Of a stretch of DNA of 64,000 nucleotides, positions 9,471 through 18,444 are shown piece after piece. The position numbers were made by a program, and so were the translations under genes. How positions within the stretch are numbered: position 1 is the stretch's first letter; every line of letters begins with the position of its first letter. Under the pieces are notes generated by a model. That model did no database searches and was not told where the DNA came from. It saw only the letters and a list, made by a program, of their open reading frames with translations. The DNA is from Pedobacter aquae (GTDB taxonomy: Bacteria > Bacteroidota > Bacteroidia > Sphingobacteriales > Sphingobacteriaceae): the NCBI RefSeq assembly GCF_008195825.1, contig NZ_CP043329.1, forward strand, positions 1,922,001 to 1,986,000. Direction: 5' to 3'.

Positions 9471-10127
9471 ATGATTACTTCCTTTACAGAAGAAAATTAC
9501 TTAAAATCTATTTATCACTTATCACCAGACGAAGGCACTGCCGTTAATACCAATGCCATTGCAGAATCTTTAAATACCAAAGCAGCATCTGTTACAGATA
9601 TGCTGAAGAAACTTGCTGAGAAAGAATTCATCAATTATATCAAATATCAAGGTGTTACTTTAACGCCTTTGGGCAGAGAAAGGGCTTTAAATATTATTCG
9701 TAAACACCGTTTATGGGAAGTTTTTCTGGTAGAGAAGCTTAATTTTAAGTGGGATGAAGTACATGATTTAGCCGAAGAACTAGAACATATCCATTCTGAT
9801 TTATTGATCAATCGTTTAGATGAATTTTTAGAGTTTCCTAAAACAGACCCACACGGCGACCCTATTCCTGATAAGCATGGCAAATTTAACGTTCCAGAGC
9901 TCATCCCCATATCAAAACTTAAGAATGAAACTTTAGGAATTATCAGTGGCGTAAGAGAACACTCGCCCCTATTTCTCAAATACCTTGAAAAAACCGGACT
10001 GGTTTTAGGGCAGGAAATTAAAATTAAAGAGCAAATAGAGTTTGATGGCTCTTTCATTATTTCTATCAAAGAAAACGACATTATGATTAGCAGAGAAGTG
10101 GCAAAAAATTTATTGATAGCTATATGA
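9471..10127 (+). CDS. DtxR/MntR-family metal-dependent transcriptional regulator
   Basis: A 218-residue regulator. Residues 1-65 form a winged helix (EENYLKSIYHL, AESLNTKAASVTDMLKKL). Residues 70-140 are the metal-binding dimerization domain, with RKHRLWEVFL, EELEHIHSD and the DPHGDPIP motif. Residues 150-218 resemble the FeoA/SH3-like domain of long DtxR members. It would sense Mn(II) or Fe(II) in the cytoplasm and repress uptake genes. It overlaps the NRAMP transporter gene by 4 bp (ATGA), so it heads the metal-uptake operon. Whether Mn or Fe is the co-repressor cannot be told from sequence; coupling to an NRAMP transporter favours Mn. Confidence 0.9.
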   Translation: MITSFTEENYLKSIYHLSPDEGTAVNTNAIAESLNTKAASVTDMLKKLAEKEFINYIKYQGVTLTPLGRERALNIIRKHRLWEVFLVEKLNFKWDEVHDLAEELEHIHSDLLINRLDEFLEFPKTDPHGDPIPDKHGKFNVPELIPISKLKNETLGIISGVREHSPLFLKYLEKTGLVLGQEIKIKEQIEFDGSFIISIKENDIMISREVAKNLLIAI

Positions 10128-11998
10128 ACAGAAAACATACAGAATCTTTAAGTGAGGTACACAGCAGCATTAAAACCGAAAAAAAAACAGGTTGGAGAAA
10201 AATTTTCGCCTTTCTTGGGCCAGCCTATTTGGTTAGCGTTGGCTATATGGACCCCGGAAATTGGGCTACAGATATAGCCGGAGGCTCTCAGTTTGGTTAT
10301 AAACTGATATGGGTTTTACTGATGTCTAACCTGATAGCGCTTTTATTACAATCATTAAGTGCCCGTTTAGGTATTGTAAGAGGTTTAGATTTGGCCCAAG
10401 CTTCTAAAAAAGCTTATCCTAACTGGGCAAATATTCCACTTTATATTTTAGCTCAAATAGCTATTATAGCTTGTGATTTAGCAGAAATTATAGGAATGGC
10501 TATTGGCTTAAACCTCCTTTTTGGCATTCCTCTAATTTGGGGCATCAGCATAACAGCATTAGACACCATTCTTTTACTTTTCTTATTAAAAAAAGGGATG
10601 CGCAGCATGGAGGCCTTTATAGTTTCTATGGTTTTTATAGTTGGCGTTTCTTTTTTGATGGAGATGATTATTGTACAACCCCAATTAAATGATGTTGTAA
10701 AAGGTTTTATCCCTAGCTCTTTAGATGGTAGTGCTCTTTATATTGCCATTGGTATTATTGGCGCTACGGTAATGCCCCATAATTTATACTTACACTCTTC
10801 TTTGGTGCAAACACGTAAAATAGAGCGCAGTAGCAAAGGCATTAAAGAAGCTTTAAAATTTAATTTAATTGATACTACCATTGCACTTAATCTGGCTTTC
10901 TTAGTTAATGCAGCCATTTTAATACTCTCGGCAGCTGCTTTTTTCACCAATGGTTTTAACGAGGTTGCAGAGATACAAGACGCACATAAACTACTTGGAA
11001 ACATATTTGGTAACGCAGCACCAACACTTTTCGCTATTGCGCTTATTGCATCGGGCCAAAGTTCTACCATAACAGGTACGCTAGCAGGGCAAATTGTAAT
11101 GGAAGGGCATTTAAATTTACGTATTGCACCTTGGTTAAGAAGGTTAATTACCCGTTTATTGGCTATTACCCCTGCATTTTTTACCATCATTTATTTTGGA
11201 GAAGAATCTTTGGGTGCACTGCTTATTTTAAGTCAGGTAGTGTTAAGCTTACAACTAGGTTTTGCCATCATCCCGCTTATCCATTTCAATTCAGACGCTA
11301 AGCTGATGAAAGAGTTTGCTATTAAAACATGGGTTAAAATTTTGGCTTGGCTAAGTGCAGTTATCATCATCAGTTTAAACGTAAAATTAGTTATTGATGA
11401 AATTAGCGGATGGCTGGTAAGTGCTGGCGAAAATGCTTTCTGGTTATACTTAACGGTAATTCCTTTAGCTATTGCCGTTGGTCTATTATTGTTATACATT
11501 ATCATTAAACCCTTTTTCCCTACGCAAGACAAGCAAACGGCGGTACCTCATGGTAGTGCCCTCAACCTAGCAGATTTAAATACTCCTGTTTATCAAAACA
11601 TTGGCATCAGTATAGATTTTTCTGAGAACGATAAAAACGTTATCAGACATGCTATTTTACAAGGTGGCAAGCAAGCCAATTATACGCTTATTCATATTGT
11701 TGAAACAGCCGGAGCCCGCTATCATCAGCAAAATGTAATGGATATGGAAACCATCAGCGATGAAGAAAATCTTAAGAAATATCAGCAAAACCTAAAAGAT
11801 TTGGGTTTTAACAGCACCTATAAAATTGGCTATGGTTCTACTTCAAGTGCTATTGCAAAAATTGTGAATAAAAGTGAAATAGACTTTTTAGTGATGGGTG
11901 CACATGGCCATAAAGGCTTTAGCGATTTATTATTTGGTTCTACAGTAGATGCAGTAAGACATCAGGTTAACATACCTGTTTTAGTGGTTAGGAAATAA
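10124..11998 (+). CDS. mntH: NRAMP Mn(II)/Fe(II) transporter fused to a UspA domain
   Basis: A 624-residue protein. Residues 20-460 are an NRAMP transporter with the metal-site motifs DPGN (GYMDPGNWATD, helix 1) and GATVMPHNLYLHSS (helix 6). The Ala and Met positions match Mn/Fe members rather than Mg- or Al-type homologues. After a linker, residues about 480-624 form a universal stress protein domain (NIGISIDFSENDKNVIRHA, with the nucleotide-binding motif GAHGHKGFSDLLFGSTVD). Ordinary MntH is about 410-450 residues, so the C-terminal domain is an extra module, probably a cytoplasmic nucleotide sensor that tunes transport. The gene overlaps the regulator and lies 1-19 bp before the TonB receptor. 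Confidence 0.9.
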   Translation: MNRKHTESLSEVHSSIKTEKKTGWRKIFAFLGPAYLVSVGYMDPGNWATDIAGGSQFGYKLIWVLLMSNLIALLLQSLSARLGIVRGLDLAQASKKAYPNWANIPLYILAQIAIIACDLAEIIGMAIGLNLLFGIPLIWGISITALDTILLLFLLKKGMRSMEAFIVSMVFIVGVSFLMEMIIVQPQLNDVVKGFIPSSLDGSALYIAIGIIGATVMPHNLYLHSSLVQTRKIERSSKGIKEALKFNLIDTTIALNLAFLVNAAILILSAAAFFTNGFNEVAEIQDAHKLLGNIFGNAAPTLFAIALIASGQSSTITGTLAGQIVMEGHLNLRIAPWLRRLITRLLAITPAFFTIIYFGEESLGALLILSQVVLSLQLGFAIIPLIHFNSDAKLMKEFAIKTWVKILAWLSAVIIISLNVKLVIDEISGWLVSAGENAFWLYLTVIPLAIAVGLLLLYIIIKPFFPTQDKQTAVPHGSALNLADLNTPVYQNIGISIDFSENDKNVIRHAILQGGKQANYTLIHIVETAGARYHQQNVMDMETISDEENLKKYQQNLKDLGFNSTYKIGYGSTSSAIAKIVNKSEIDFLVMGAHGHKGFSDLLFGSTVDAVRHQVNIPVLVVRK

Positions 11999-11999
11999 C

Positions 12000-14365
12000 A
12001 TGAAAAATTTAAATAACATGAAAAATTTATTTATTCTATCATTTTTTTTATCGCCAATGGCGCTTTTAGCTCAAAAAGCTAACATTTATGGAAGAGTTTT
12101 CGCTTCAGGTATGCCTGTAAAACAAGCGGTTGTTAAACTAGATAAAAGCTTAAATTATCAGGTAACTGATAGTTTGGGAACTTTTCAATTTTCAGATGTT
12201 TTACCCGGACAGCATATCATCAGCGTAAGCTTATTGGGCTATAAAAATTATAAAAAATCTATTTCGGTTAAACCGGATGAAAAACTAAACTTAGAAATAC
12301 AGCTCCATAACGATGATTTAGGCTTAAATGAAGTGGTTGTAAGCGCTACCAGATATGGCGTATCAAGAAAAGAGGCCCCGGTTGTGGTAAACGTCATTGG
12401 TGCAAAACTTTTTAATGCCACACAATCCTTAAGCTTATCAGAAGGTTTAAATTACCAACCCGGTGTAAGGTTAGAAAACAATTGTCAAAATTGCGGCTTT
12501 ACCCAAGTAAGGTTAAACGGATTAGAGGGCGCATATTCCCAAGTTTTAATCAATAGCAGGCCAATTTTTAGCGCTTTAAGTAGCGTTTACGGTCTAGACC
12601 AAATACCCACCAGTATGATAGAGCGTGTGGAAGTGGTAAGAAGCGGAGGCTCGGCACTTTTTGGTTCAAATGCTATTGCAGGTACTATCAATATCATTAC
12701 CAAAGATCCAGTTCTAAATTCGTGGGAAATAGGCTCTAACATAGCCTTAATAAATGGAAGAGAACCAGACAACGTTATAAATTTTAATGGTAGCATTGCC
12801 GCAGAAGATTTAAAAAGTGGCGCTACATTTTATGGGATGTTTAGAAATCGTTCTCCTTTTGATGCCAACGCAGATGGTTTCACAGAAATTACCCGTATGG
12901 AGAACAATACCTTTGGTGGCAAAGCTTTTTTAAAACCTACCGATAGAAGTAGGCTTACGCTAGATTTTAGCGCTATAAAGGAATTTAGAAGAGGTGGAGA
13001 CCGCCTAAATCTTGCACCACATTTTACTGATATTGCAGAGCAGCTAGACCATAATATTTTAATAGGAGGTTTAACTTTTGACCAGTATAGTAAAAATTAT
13101 AAAAACAAATATTCGGCTTATATATCAACACAAAAGGGTACCAGAAACAGCTATTACGGTGGTTTAGGAGGTAGTTATACTGCGGCAGATAGTACCAGAG
13201 CTAATAATGCTTATGGTTTTACCGATGATATTTCTGTTGTAGGAGGCTTGCAGCTAACCAAAAATCTTGAAAACACCTCGGTTTTTGTCATGGGTGCAGA
13301 AGTACAACATAACCAAGTTGAGGATGAGATTGCTGGCTATAACAGGATTATAGATCAATCTTTAACAACTTTAGGTTTTTATGCACAATACGAATGGAAA
13401 CCTAACGATAAACTCACTGCTTTATTAGGAAGTAGATATGATATTACTCATGTAAATGGAAATTATACTTTGCAAAATATCTTCCGTAACTCGAACCTTA
13501 GGAAAGGGGTGTTAAGTCCGCGTTTTACGCTTTTGTATAAATTTAATGAAGACTGGCAGTTTAGAGGCGGCTATGCCCGAGGTTTTAGAGCGCCACAAGC
13601 TTTTAATGAAGATATGCACATTTCATCCGTAGCCGGCGAGCAAAGATTTGTGATATTATCAGAAAACTTAAAAACCGAATTTTCTGATGCTTTCACGGCA
13701 TCTTTAAGCTATGCTTGTACTTGGGGTAATACGCAAGTGAGTTTCCTTACAGAAGGTTTTTACACCACTTTAAAAAACCAATTTGTTACCATTAATACAG
13801 GTGCTTCTTTAGGAAACGGAACTATTTTAGAAGAAGTAAGTAACGGAGAAGGCGCTTATGTAAGTGGTGCAAATTTCGAGCTTAATATAGTGCCTTCTGC
13901 TAAATTTAACCTGCAAGCTGGCGGAACTTGGCAAAAAACCGCATACAACAATGCTCAGGTTATTTATGATAATCCTGATGATTTAACAAATACCAATGTA
14001 AGTATTACCGAGTTTTTAAGAACCCCACGTAGCTACGGCTATTTTAATAGTAATTATAAGGCTACCCAAAAGTTAAGTTTTGATGCAAGTGCAGTTTATA
14101 CCGGAAATATGATTGCCGCTAGAGTTATCAATGCTGATGGATTACCACAGCTGGTTACAACCCCAAGTTTTTTAGAATTAAATTTAAAAAACACTTATCA
14201 GTTTAAGCTAAAAATTTGATGATAGATTGCAGTTTAGGCGTTCAAAATATATTTAATAGTTTCCAGAAAGACTTTGACACAGGCCCTACCAGAGACTCTG
14301 GTTATGTTTACGGACCAGCCAGACCAAGAACATTTTATTTAGGCTTGAAATTTAAGAGTTTGTAA
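12000..14365 (+). CDS. TonB-dependent receptor, metal-uptake operon (frameshifted at A5)
   Basis: Outer-membrane receptor. A signal peptide (ending ALLAQ) precedes a carboxypeptidase-like regulatory domain (about 28-105), a plug (about 110-235) and a 22-strand barrel. The uninterrupted frame stops at 14219, but the last strands continue in another frame to 14365 ([28 protein letters not shown]), a textbook receptor C-terminus. One A added to the A5 run at 14210-14214 gives 788 residues. The plug has Cys162 and Cys165 in NNCQNCGF. Placement behind the MntR-like regulator and NRAMP suggests import of Mn, Fe or a metal chelate across the outer membrane. The second Met (12018) may be the real start. 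Confidence 0.85.
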
Positions 14366-14366
14366 T

Positions 14367-14816
14367 ATGCTGAGGTTTTTGCTAGTTGTATTTTTTTGCT
14401 TAGGCGTGATAAAGTCTGGAAATGCTCAGGAAATTACATGGCTGAGTTTTGAGCAACTAGATGATTCTTTAAAAGTAAAGCCTAAACCTGTTATTATTAG
14501 TTTTTATACTGATTGGTGTTTATACTGCAAAAAAATGGATAAAGAAGTTTATTCTAAAGCTGCTGTTATTAAAGAAATTAACCTACATTATTATGCAGTT
14601 AAGTTTGATGCAGAAACTAAAACACCTATCCATTTTGATGGTAAAACTTTTCATAAAAAATCTCAATTTCATGAGCTGGCCCTTTTGCTTGGCGCTAGAG
14701 AAAAACAATTTACACCTCCGGTAATACTTATTTTAGATAGTAATTTCGTTATTAAAAGTCGGTGGTTTGAATATTTAAGTAGTGATAAACTCCTTGAAAT
14801 TTTAAAAACTAACTAG
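14367..14816 (+). CDS. Exported thioredoxin-fold protein with WCxxC motif
   Basis: A 149-residue protein with a signal peptide (residues 1-20, ending GNA). The motif DWCLYCKKMDKEV (Cys51, Cys54) sits after a beta-strand, as in thioredoxin-like proteins of the DUF255/thioredoxin-7 type, and TPPVILILDSN supplies the cis-proline region. It should act in the periplasm as a disulfide reductase or isomerase. It begins 1 bp after the stop of the reconstructed TonB receptor, so it is the fourth gene of the metal operon. The receptor's plug carries a CxxC pair that could be its client; this pairing is inference only. Confidence 0.8.
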   Translation: MLRFLLVVFFCLGVIKSGNAQEITWLSFEQLDDSLKVKPKPVIISFYTDWCLYCKKMDKEVYSKAAVIKEINLHYYAVKFDAETKTPIHFDGKTFHKKSQFHELALLLGAREKQFTPPVILILDSNFVIKSRWFEYLSSDKLLEILKTN

Positions 14817-14870
14817 GAAAGTAACCCTGTTAAAGCTTCAATTACTCAATTTTTTCACGATATTTGCGCC

Positions 14871-15338
14871 ATGTCTAATAAAATAACATCCAGTGTAAAC
14901 ATCAGAAACAAGAAAGCTACTTTTGAATTTAGCATTCTTGAAAAATTTGTTGCTGGCATTAAACTTTTAGGTACCGAGATTAAATCTATCAGACAAGGGA
15001 AAGCAAATATTGGCGATTCTTTTTGTTCTTTTATCAATAACGAGTTATATGTGAGAAATATGGATATTGCCGAGTATTCTCACGGTTCTTTTTACAATCA
15101 TGAAGCTAAAAGAGACCGAAAACTTTTACTCAATAAAAAGGAAATCAAAAAATTATTGGTTAAAGGAGAAGATAAAGGTCTTACCATTATACCCTTACGT
15201 ATTTTTATTAACGAGAGAGGCTTTGCTAAAATGGAGATAGCCTTGGCCCAAGGTAAAAAAGCTTTTGATAAACGTGATGCCATTAAAGAAAGAGACGTAA
15301 AGAGAGAATTAGATATGGTGAAGAAGAAGTATGTTTAG
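14871..15338 (+). CDS. smpB: SsrA-binding protein SmpB
   Basis: A 155-residue RNA-binding protein that brings tmRNA to stalled ribosomes in trans-translation. Conserved stretches are GIKLLGTEIKSIRQGKANI, FYNHEAKRDRKLLLNKKEI, LTIIPLRIFINERGFAKMEI and the basic C-terminal tail KRDAIKERDVKRELDMVKK. Length is normal. No tmRNA gene is seen in the window. Its stop codon runs directly into the 7/8-bp repeat array. Confidence 0.95.
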   Translation: MSNKITSSVNIRNKKATFEFSILEKFVAGIKLLGTEIKSIRQGKANIGDSFCSFINNELYVRNMDIAEYSHGSFYNHEAKRDRKLLLNKKEIKKLLVKGEDKGLTIIPLRIFINERGFAKMEIALAQGKKAFDKRDAIKERDVKRELDMVKKKYV

Positions 15339-15560
15339 GTGGTTAGTTTGTTAGGTGCTAGGTGGTTAGTTTGTTAGGTGGTTAGGATCTAGGTGGTTAG
15401 TTTGTTAGGATCTAGGTGGTTAGGTGGTTAGGATCTAGGTGGTTAGGATCTAGGTGGTTAGTTTGTTAGTGGTTAGTTGGTTAGTTTGTTAGGTGGTTAG
15501 GATCTAGGTGGTTAGTTTGTTAGGTTCTAGTTTGTTAGGTGGTTAGGGTCTAGTGTTTAG
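15339..15560 (+). repeat. Array of 29 interleaved 7/8-bp repeats ending in TAG
   Basis: The 222 bp directly after the smpB stop can be parsed without a gap into 29 units of 7 or 8 bp. Three words account for almost all: GTGGTTAG (13 copies including two slightly altered), TTTGTTAG (7) and a 7-mer of the form xxxCTAG, mainly GATCTAG (5) with GTGCTAG, GTTCTAG and GGTCTAG. The last unit is TGTTTAG. Order is irregular but GTGGTTAG follows nearly every CTAG word. There are no unique spacers, so it is not CRISPR. Slippage between short words sharing a TAG end is the likely origin. Confidence 0.9.
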
Positions 15561-15562
15561 TT

Positions 15563-15585
15563 CCGATAGCTATCGGGAGTTTTTA
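15563..15585 (+). terminator. Probable intrinsic terminator after smpB and the repeat array
   Basis: The perfect palindrome CCGATAGCTATCGG (15563-15576) is followed by GAGTTTTTA on the plus strand. It lies between the repeat array and the convergent pcm gene, which ends at 15612. The same hairpin sequence is familiar from intergenic regions of Bacteroidota. Confidence 0.6.
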
Positions 15586-15611
15586 GGTTAGGCATCTTAA
15601 ATAGCGCTATT

Positions 15612-16268
15612 TTACCAAGCTTGGTCTCCTAATAAGGGCACAAATCTGAAAGTATCCAATACAATTTTATCGAAATCATTTTCTGAAACACGCAAAACAG
15701 TTACCATTTTTTGGCTTTTTTCATCCCCTACGGGTATGACTAAAATACCTCCTATTTTTAACTGCTTTAATAATATTTGTGGAACTAAAGGTGCGCCTGC
15801 TGTTACAATAATCTTATCGTAAGGGGCATGTTCTGCAATACCTTTAGAGCCATCTCCAAGAAAAAACTCTGCCTGATAACCAATATGAGGCAATACTTGT
15901 CTTGTTCTTTCGTATAGTTTTTCTTGTCTTTCTATGGTATAAACCTTGGCCCCTAACTCTAACAAAACACAGGTTTGATACCCACAGCCAGTACCAATCT
16001 CTAAAACTTTATCTCCTTTTTTAATATGTAATAATTCACTTTGGTAAGCTACAGTATAGGGGTTAGAAATAGTTTGCCCTTCGCCAATTGGGAAAGCTTT
16101 ATCTAAATAAGCTTGGTTCCAGAAAGTTTCATCAAAGAAATAATGTCTTTTTACAGCACCAATAGCTTTTAGTACCTGTTCATCAGAAATCCCTTTTTGC
16201 TTAAGCTCTTCTACTAGCTTCTTTCTTGCCCCCTTTTCGCGGTAATTATCTACAAATTTATATCCCAT
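15612..16268 (-). CDS. pcm: Protein-L-isoaspartate O-methyltransferase
   Basis: A 218-residue SAM-dependent methyltransferase that repairs isoaspartyl residues in aged proteins. The family signature GEGQTISNPYTVAYQSELL is present, followed by the SAM-binding motif VLEIGTGCGYQT and the later motif APYDKIIVTAGAPLVP. The N-terminal helix with VLKAIGAVKRHYFF is also typical. Length is in the normal range. It is divergent from the sugar transferase gene and convergent to smpB. Confidence 0.93.
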   Translation of the reverse strand: MGYKFVDNYREKGARKKLVEELKQKGISDEQVLKAIGAVKRHYFFDETFWNQAYLDKAFPIGEGQTISNPYTVAYQSELLHIKKGDKVLEIGTGCGYQTCVLLELGAKVYTIERQEKLYERTRQVLPHIGYQAEFFLGDGSKGIAEHAPYDKIIVTAGAPLVPQILLKQLKIGGILVIPVGDEKSQKMVTVLRVSENDFDKIVLDTFRFVPLLGDQAW

Positions 16269-16366
16269 TTTGCTACAAAAATAGAATCTGAAATCGAATT
16301 TAAAGCAATTTTATTAGCTTTACCAGCAGTTCATCATCATAAAAATATACAAGTAACAGAACATCA

Positions 16367-17726
16367 ATGTTTAAACAAAAAAACTTATACTTTTATTTGT
16401 GTTGATTTACTTGCTGCACTCTTTTTTCTATTTAGCACAAAAAGCATCCTGAAGGAGAATCTTTTTCTAGTCTTTATCACCTTTATTCTATTAGTTCTGC
16501 TTTATGCCTTTACTGGTACTTATGCGCAGTTTACTAGAAAATCAAGATTTAAAGAGCTTATTAGAACATTTAACCAATCTATCATCATCACCTTATTTTA
16601 CATTTGGTTATTTACAACTATTAAAGACAGTAATTTATTCAGCGTCTATTTAGAGGAATTTTTAAACTTTGGCCTTTGCCACTTATTAATTGTTGGCTTT
16701 TGCCGATTATTATTTCTAACCTGGATAAAGAGACAAATTCAGAAAGGAAGTATAGGATTTAATACAATTTTAATTGGCAACAATGTTAAAGCCAAACAAC
16801 TGCTCGAAGAAATTCAATCTCAACCTAAAAAATTAGGTTTTAAATTTATTGGCTATGTTTACCTTAATGACGGAACGTTAGATTCGCCAGCTATAAATCT
16901 TCCAAAACTGGGTAGCTTTGATGAAATCCATCAACTCATTAAAGACCAAGAAGTAGAAGAAGTTATCATTGCTATAGAAAGTAAGCAACATCATCAACTA
17001 AAGAATATTTTAAGCCAATTAGAACAAACAGAGGTTATCATAAATATCATACCTGATATTTATGACATCATCTCTGGTTTTGTTAAGCTTAACTATTTGT
17101 TTTCTATTCCGCTGATAACGCTACACCCAGATAATATGCCTTTTTGGCAAAGAAGCCTTAAAAAGATACTAGATTATAGTATTGCTATAACAGTACTTAC
17201 CCTCTTTTCGCCAGTATTTTTAGTCATTTATGTTTTAATTAAATTAGATAGTAAAGGCCCTGGCATTTATCAACAAGAAAGAATTGGCAAAGACGGAAAG
17301 CCGTTTAATATCTATAAGTTTAGGACAATGTTTGTAGATGCAGAGAAAAATGGTCCTTCTCTATCTAAATCTAATGACCCAAGAGTTACTAGAATTGGTA
17401 AAATTCTAAGGAAAACTAGATTAGATGAGCTTCCGCAGTTTATTAATATTTTAAAAGGAGATATGGCTTTGGTAGGGCCCAGACCAGAAAGAGCTTATTA
17501 TATTCATGAAATAGAAAAAGAAGCACCTCATTATCATTATCTGCATAAAGTATTGCCAGGTATTACTTCTTGGGGACAAGTAAAATTTGGCTACGCAGAA
17601 AATGTTGAGCAAATGGTAAAAAGATTAACATTTGATATAATTTATGTCGAAAACAGGTCTTTGGCATTAGATTTAAAGATATTGCTGTATACAATTATTA
17701 TAGTATTGCAGGGAAGAGGAAAATAA
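16367..17726 (+). CDS. Undecaprenyl-phosphate sugar phosphotransferase (start region frameshifted)
   Basis: Polyprenyl glycosylphosphotransferase that puts the first sugar of an exopolysaccharide on the lipid carrier. The region 16384-17726 is one open frame: membrane helices (VDLLAALFFLF, LFLVFITFILLVLLYAF), a Rossmann-like middle (NTILIGNNVKAKQLLEEI) and the catalytic domain (residues KKILDYSIA, then YKFRTMFVDAE, RKTRLDELPQF and GDMALVGPRPE). The first TTG in that frame is only at 17097, giving a 209-residue catalytic piece. An ATG at 16367 (MFKQK) joins the long frame if one A is removed from the A7 run at 16377-16383, yielding about 452 residues, the normal length. It is divergent from pcm. 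Confidence 0.85.
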
Positions 17727-17760
17727 ATTATATACTTGTAAAATTTTTGAGCTCAAAAAA

Positions 17761-18444
17761 ATGAAGAAAATACTAATCTTAACTTTAGGTATCTTATTTT
17801 ATAGTCAAGCTTTTTCACAATCGCAAAATAACTACTCTTATAGCTTTGGTATAAAAGCAGCAAATTATGGTGATTTTCCTAGATTGATGAACGAAGTTAG
17901 GGGTACTAACAGTTACCGTTCTTCGTATTTAAACGGCTTTGTTTTTAAATTTAACGACAATCAAATCAGTTACAGATTTATCGGCTCTAAATATGCAAAT
18001 AGTAATTATTCTTTTAAAAATATTTGTCATGATTGTGAAGCTGTAACAGGTAACTTTTCTGATTTTAATTTAAAAGCCGGTTTTGAGCGTAGTTTAATCT
18101 ATGGAGTGGTACAACCCTATTATGGCTTAGACTTAGGCTACAGGAAAATATATTTTGATGGCACTGCCAACAGTGCTAATAATAACGCTTTGCTGTATGA
18201 TGTTATAGTTGAGAAAAATGGCGCACTTATACATCCATTTTTAGGTGTTAAAGTAAATTTATACAAAGCAATGTTTACTTTAAGTGCAGAAGCAGGCTTA
18301 GACATTCTTTTTTCTAATGATAAAGAAACTAAAACGCTTAATGATGGTAATAGAACTACATCTATTGCTAACTTTAGAAGATGGGGATTCAATAATTTGC
18401 CCTTAAGTATGCTAAGTTTACAGTATAATTTTGGTCGTCAATAA
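17761..18444 (+). CDS. Exported beta-barrel-like protein of unknown function
   Basis: A 227-residue protein with a signal peptide (residues 1-19, ending AFSQ). The mature part alternates polar and aromatic residues in strand-like blocks (SYRFIGSKYAN, PYYGLDLGYRKIYFDG, HPFLGVKVNLYKA, MFTLSAEAGLDILF) and ends SLQYNFGRQ, the pattern of a small outer-membrane beta-barrel of eight to ten strands. No family was recognised. It follows the sugar transferase by 34 bp and may be co-transcribed; its end overlaps the convergent priA stop by 7 bp. Confidence 0.65.
   Translation: MKKILILTLGILFYSQAFSQSQNNYSYSFGIKAANYGDFPRLMNEVRGTNSYRSSYLNGFVFKFNDNQISYRFIGSKYANSNYSFKNICHDCEAVTGNFSDFNLKAGFERSLIYGVVQPYYGLDLGYRKIYFDGTANSANNNALLYDVIVEKNGALIHPFLGVKVNLYKAMFTLSAEAGLDILFSNDKETKTLNDGNRTTSIANFRRWGFNNLPLSMLSLQYNFGRQ

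Noticed and set aside
15339-15560. CRISPR array
   Set aside because: The units are 7-8 bp and abut with no unique spacers, and no cas gene is in the window.
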